64,000 nt of DNA from Enterobacter sp. Ag1 (GTDB lineage: Bacteria > Pseudomonadota > Gammaproteobacteria > Enterobacterales > Enterobacteriaceae), in contig AKXM01000049.1 of the NCBI GenBank assembly GCA_000277545.1, forward strand, positions 30,943 to 94,942. Reading direction: 5' to 3'. Made by a program: the position numbers and the translations under genes. Within the stretch, counting starts at the first letter, position 1. Each line of letters opens with the position of its first letter. Shown piece by piece: positions 62,692 to 64,000 of the stretch. The notes beneath the pieces were generated by a model. It was given only the letters and a program-made list of their open reading frames with translations, made no database searches and had not been told where the DNA came from.

Positions 62692-63723
62692 ATGGCTCAG
62701 ACCGCAGAGAAAAACCGTCGCTTTGTGCTGGCGAAGCGCCCGCAGGGGATGCCGACCCGCGAAGATATCCATCTGGAAGAAGTGGCTGTTCCGACGCCGG
62801 GAAAAGGTGAAGTGCTGCTACGCACGCTTTTCCTCTCCCTCGACCCGTATATGCGCGGGCGCATGAGCGACGCCAAATCCTACTCGGCGCCGATTGCCAT
62901 CGGTGAAGTTATTGTGGGGGGAACCGTCAGCCGCGTGGAAAGCTCTCAGCATCCTGATTACCAGCCGGGCGACCTGGTTCTGGCCGACTCTGGCTGGCAG
63001 GATTATTCACTTTCCAACGGGGAAGGCCTGCAGAAGCTGGAGAAAAACATGTCTCATCCTTCCTGGGCGCTGGGACTGCTTGGCATGCCGGGCTTTACCG
63101 GCTATATGGGGCTGACGGACATCGGTAACCCGCAGCCGGGTGAAACCGTGGTGGTTGCGGCAGCCAGCGGCGCGGTGGGTTCGGTTGTAGGGCAAACGGC
63201 TCGCCTTCGCGGGGCGAGAGTTATCGGCATTGCCGGCGGGGAAGATAAGTGCCGCTATGTGAAGGACACGCTGAAGTTTGATGAGTGCCTCGATCACCGT
63301 GCCAGTGATTTCGCTGAACAGCTCGCCAAAGCCTGCCCGAACGGCATCGACGTCTACTTTGAAAACGTCGGCGGGGCGGTGTTTGACGCCGTCTTCCCGC
63401 TGCTGAATACCAAAGCGCGTATCCCGGTTTGTGGCATGATCAGCCAGTACAACGGCAACAACAGCGCCTTTGAGCACGATCGTCTGCCGGAGCTAATGGC
63501 GACTATCCTGAAAAAACGTATGCGCGTGGAAGGGTTTATCATCAGCCAGGATTACGGCCATCGTTACCCGGAATTCTACAAGCAGATGAGCGAGTGGATC
63601 GCCGCCGGAGAGATTGAGTTCCGCGAGGATATCGTGGACGGGCTGGAAAACACCGTGGAGGCGTTCCAGGGGCTGCTGGCCGGGAAGAACTTCGGCAAGC
63701 TGATTGTGAAGGTGGCGGAGTAA
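62692..63723 (+). CDS. curA: NADPH-dependent enone/curcumin reductase CurA
   Basis: 343 aa (E. coli CurA/YncB 345) of the zinc-independent medium-chain dehydrogenase family that reduces alpha,beta-unsaturated ketones. It has SLDPYMRGRMSDAKSY, the nucleotide-binding GAVGSVVGQTARLRGARVIGIAGG, YFENVGGAVFDAVFPLLN and the closing NFGKLIVKV. A strong AAAGGAG site precedes the ATG. It is downstream of the cit operon on the same strand but not part of it in E. coli; likely its own promoter. Confidence 0.95.
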   Translation: MAQTAEKNRRFVLAKRPQGMPTREDIHLEEVAVPTPGKGEVLLRTLFLSLDPYMRGRMSDAKSYSAPIAIGEVIVGGTVSRVESSQHPDYQPGDLVLADSGWQDYSLSNGEGLQKLEKNMSHPSWALGLLGMPGFTGYMGLTDIGNPQPGETVVVAAASGAVGSVVGQTARLRGARVIGIAGGEDKCRYVKDTLKFDECLDHRASDFAEQLAKACPNGIDVYFENVGGAVFDAVFPLLNTKARIPVCGMISQYNGNNSAFEHDRLPELMATILKKRMRVEGFIISQDYGHRYPEFYKQMSEWIAAGEIEFREDIVDGLENTVEAFQGLLAGKNFGKLIVKVAE

Positions 63724-63769
63724 AGGGAGGACTCTGTCGGCAGAGTGTCGCCTCTTAGTCAAAATCTTT

Positions 63770-63995
63770 ACGATTATGTAGAGTCGGCTAAGGTTCCGTT
63801 CACTTCCAGCCCTGTTTTATATGTAACCCGGCATAGGTGAACGTCTTAGGGGAGTCACCGTCACTCCCCTAAGAACCCGGACTCCCGGCCAAATAAATCG
63901 GCCGCGTGAGCGGCAGACCTCAGGCGGGGTTGAGCTGTCGGGAACAGCGAAAGAGAGCGATCGTCGGGAACGAATCGCGAACGACCCCGAATGTT
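63770..63995. ncRNA. Structured non-coding region, C4/CI-type phage antisense RNA candidate
   Basis: No reading frame of note after curA. Instead there is a chain of inverted repeats: CGTTCAC (63797-63803) with GTGAACG (63837-63843); CTTAGGGGAGT (63845-63855) with ACTCCCCTAAG (63863-63873), a perfect 11-bp stem with a 7-base loop; CGGCC (63886-63890) with GGCCG (63900-63904); CCGC-GTGA-GCGG (63902-63913). The layout and the AAGAACCCGG segment resemble my memory of the immunity RNA regions of phages P1 (C4) and P4 (CI). If right, a prophage or satellite may continue beyond the window. The identification is tentative. Confidence 0.35.
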
Positions 63996-64000
63996 TGGGT

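Overview
The window is a chromosome segment of a member of the Enterobacteriaceae. Most genes match Escherichia coli K-12 orthologues in length and local order (ytfL, msrA-tamA-tamB-ytfP-ppa, fbp-mpl, yhaH-yqjGFKEDC-mzrA-yqjA-exuR-exuT-uxaCA-sstT-alx-ygjR-ygjP-rlmG-fadH, patA). The backbone combines blocks that lie far apart in E. coli and carries accessory insertions. I cannot name the species. Identifications come from recalled family sequences and motifs; no database search was run.

Region 1 (1-14.9 kb): ytfL (cut by the window edge), a two-gene insertion, msrA, the TamA/TamB envelope system, ytfP, ppa, a chemoreceptor with a sigma-28 promoter, fbp and mpl. The insertion between ytfL and msrA is the most striking part. 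Each of its two genes is preceded by a hrp box, the promoter of the sigma factor HrpL that drives Hrp type III secretion. Each protein has a secretion-signal-like N-terminus. The second one joins a short leucine-rich repeat block to a C-terminal domain that looks like a CheD-type glutamine deamidase. I read these as HrpL-controlled type III effector candidates.

Region 2 (14.9-33.2 kb): yhaH and the yqj envelope genes, mzrA, the DedA protein YqjA, hexuronate uptake and breakdown (exuR, exuT, uxaC, uxaA with ExuR-like operators), the serine/threonine symporter SstT, alx behind its pH/manganese-responsive leader RNA, ygjR, ygjP, the 23S rRNA methylase rlmG, and fadH with a FadR-like operator.

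Region 3 (33.2-48.8 kb): accessory genes. They are a CcdA-thioredoxin fusion next to an OmpR-family two-component system and an exported alpha/beta hydrolase; a reduced AI-2 locus with only lsrK, lsrF and lsrG (no lsrR or lsrACDB transporter); patA with a sigma-54 promoter; a DgcZ-type zinc-responsive diguanylate cyclase; and a five-gene peptide-type ABC importer. A family of GC-rich palindromic repeats sits in several of the gaps.

Region 4 (48.8-64 kb): proP, aer (one-base frameshift), then a citrate fermentation island: the CitA/CitB two-component system, divergent citS, a fumarylacetoacetate-hydrolase family gene, citCDEFXG and curA. No oadGAB sodium-pumping decarboxylase is present; the FAH-family gene occupies the corresponding place. 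The last ~230 bases are non-coding, rich in inverted repeats, and resemble phage C4/CI-type antisense RNA regions.
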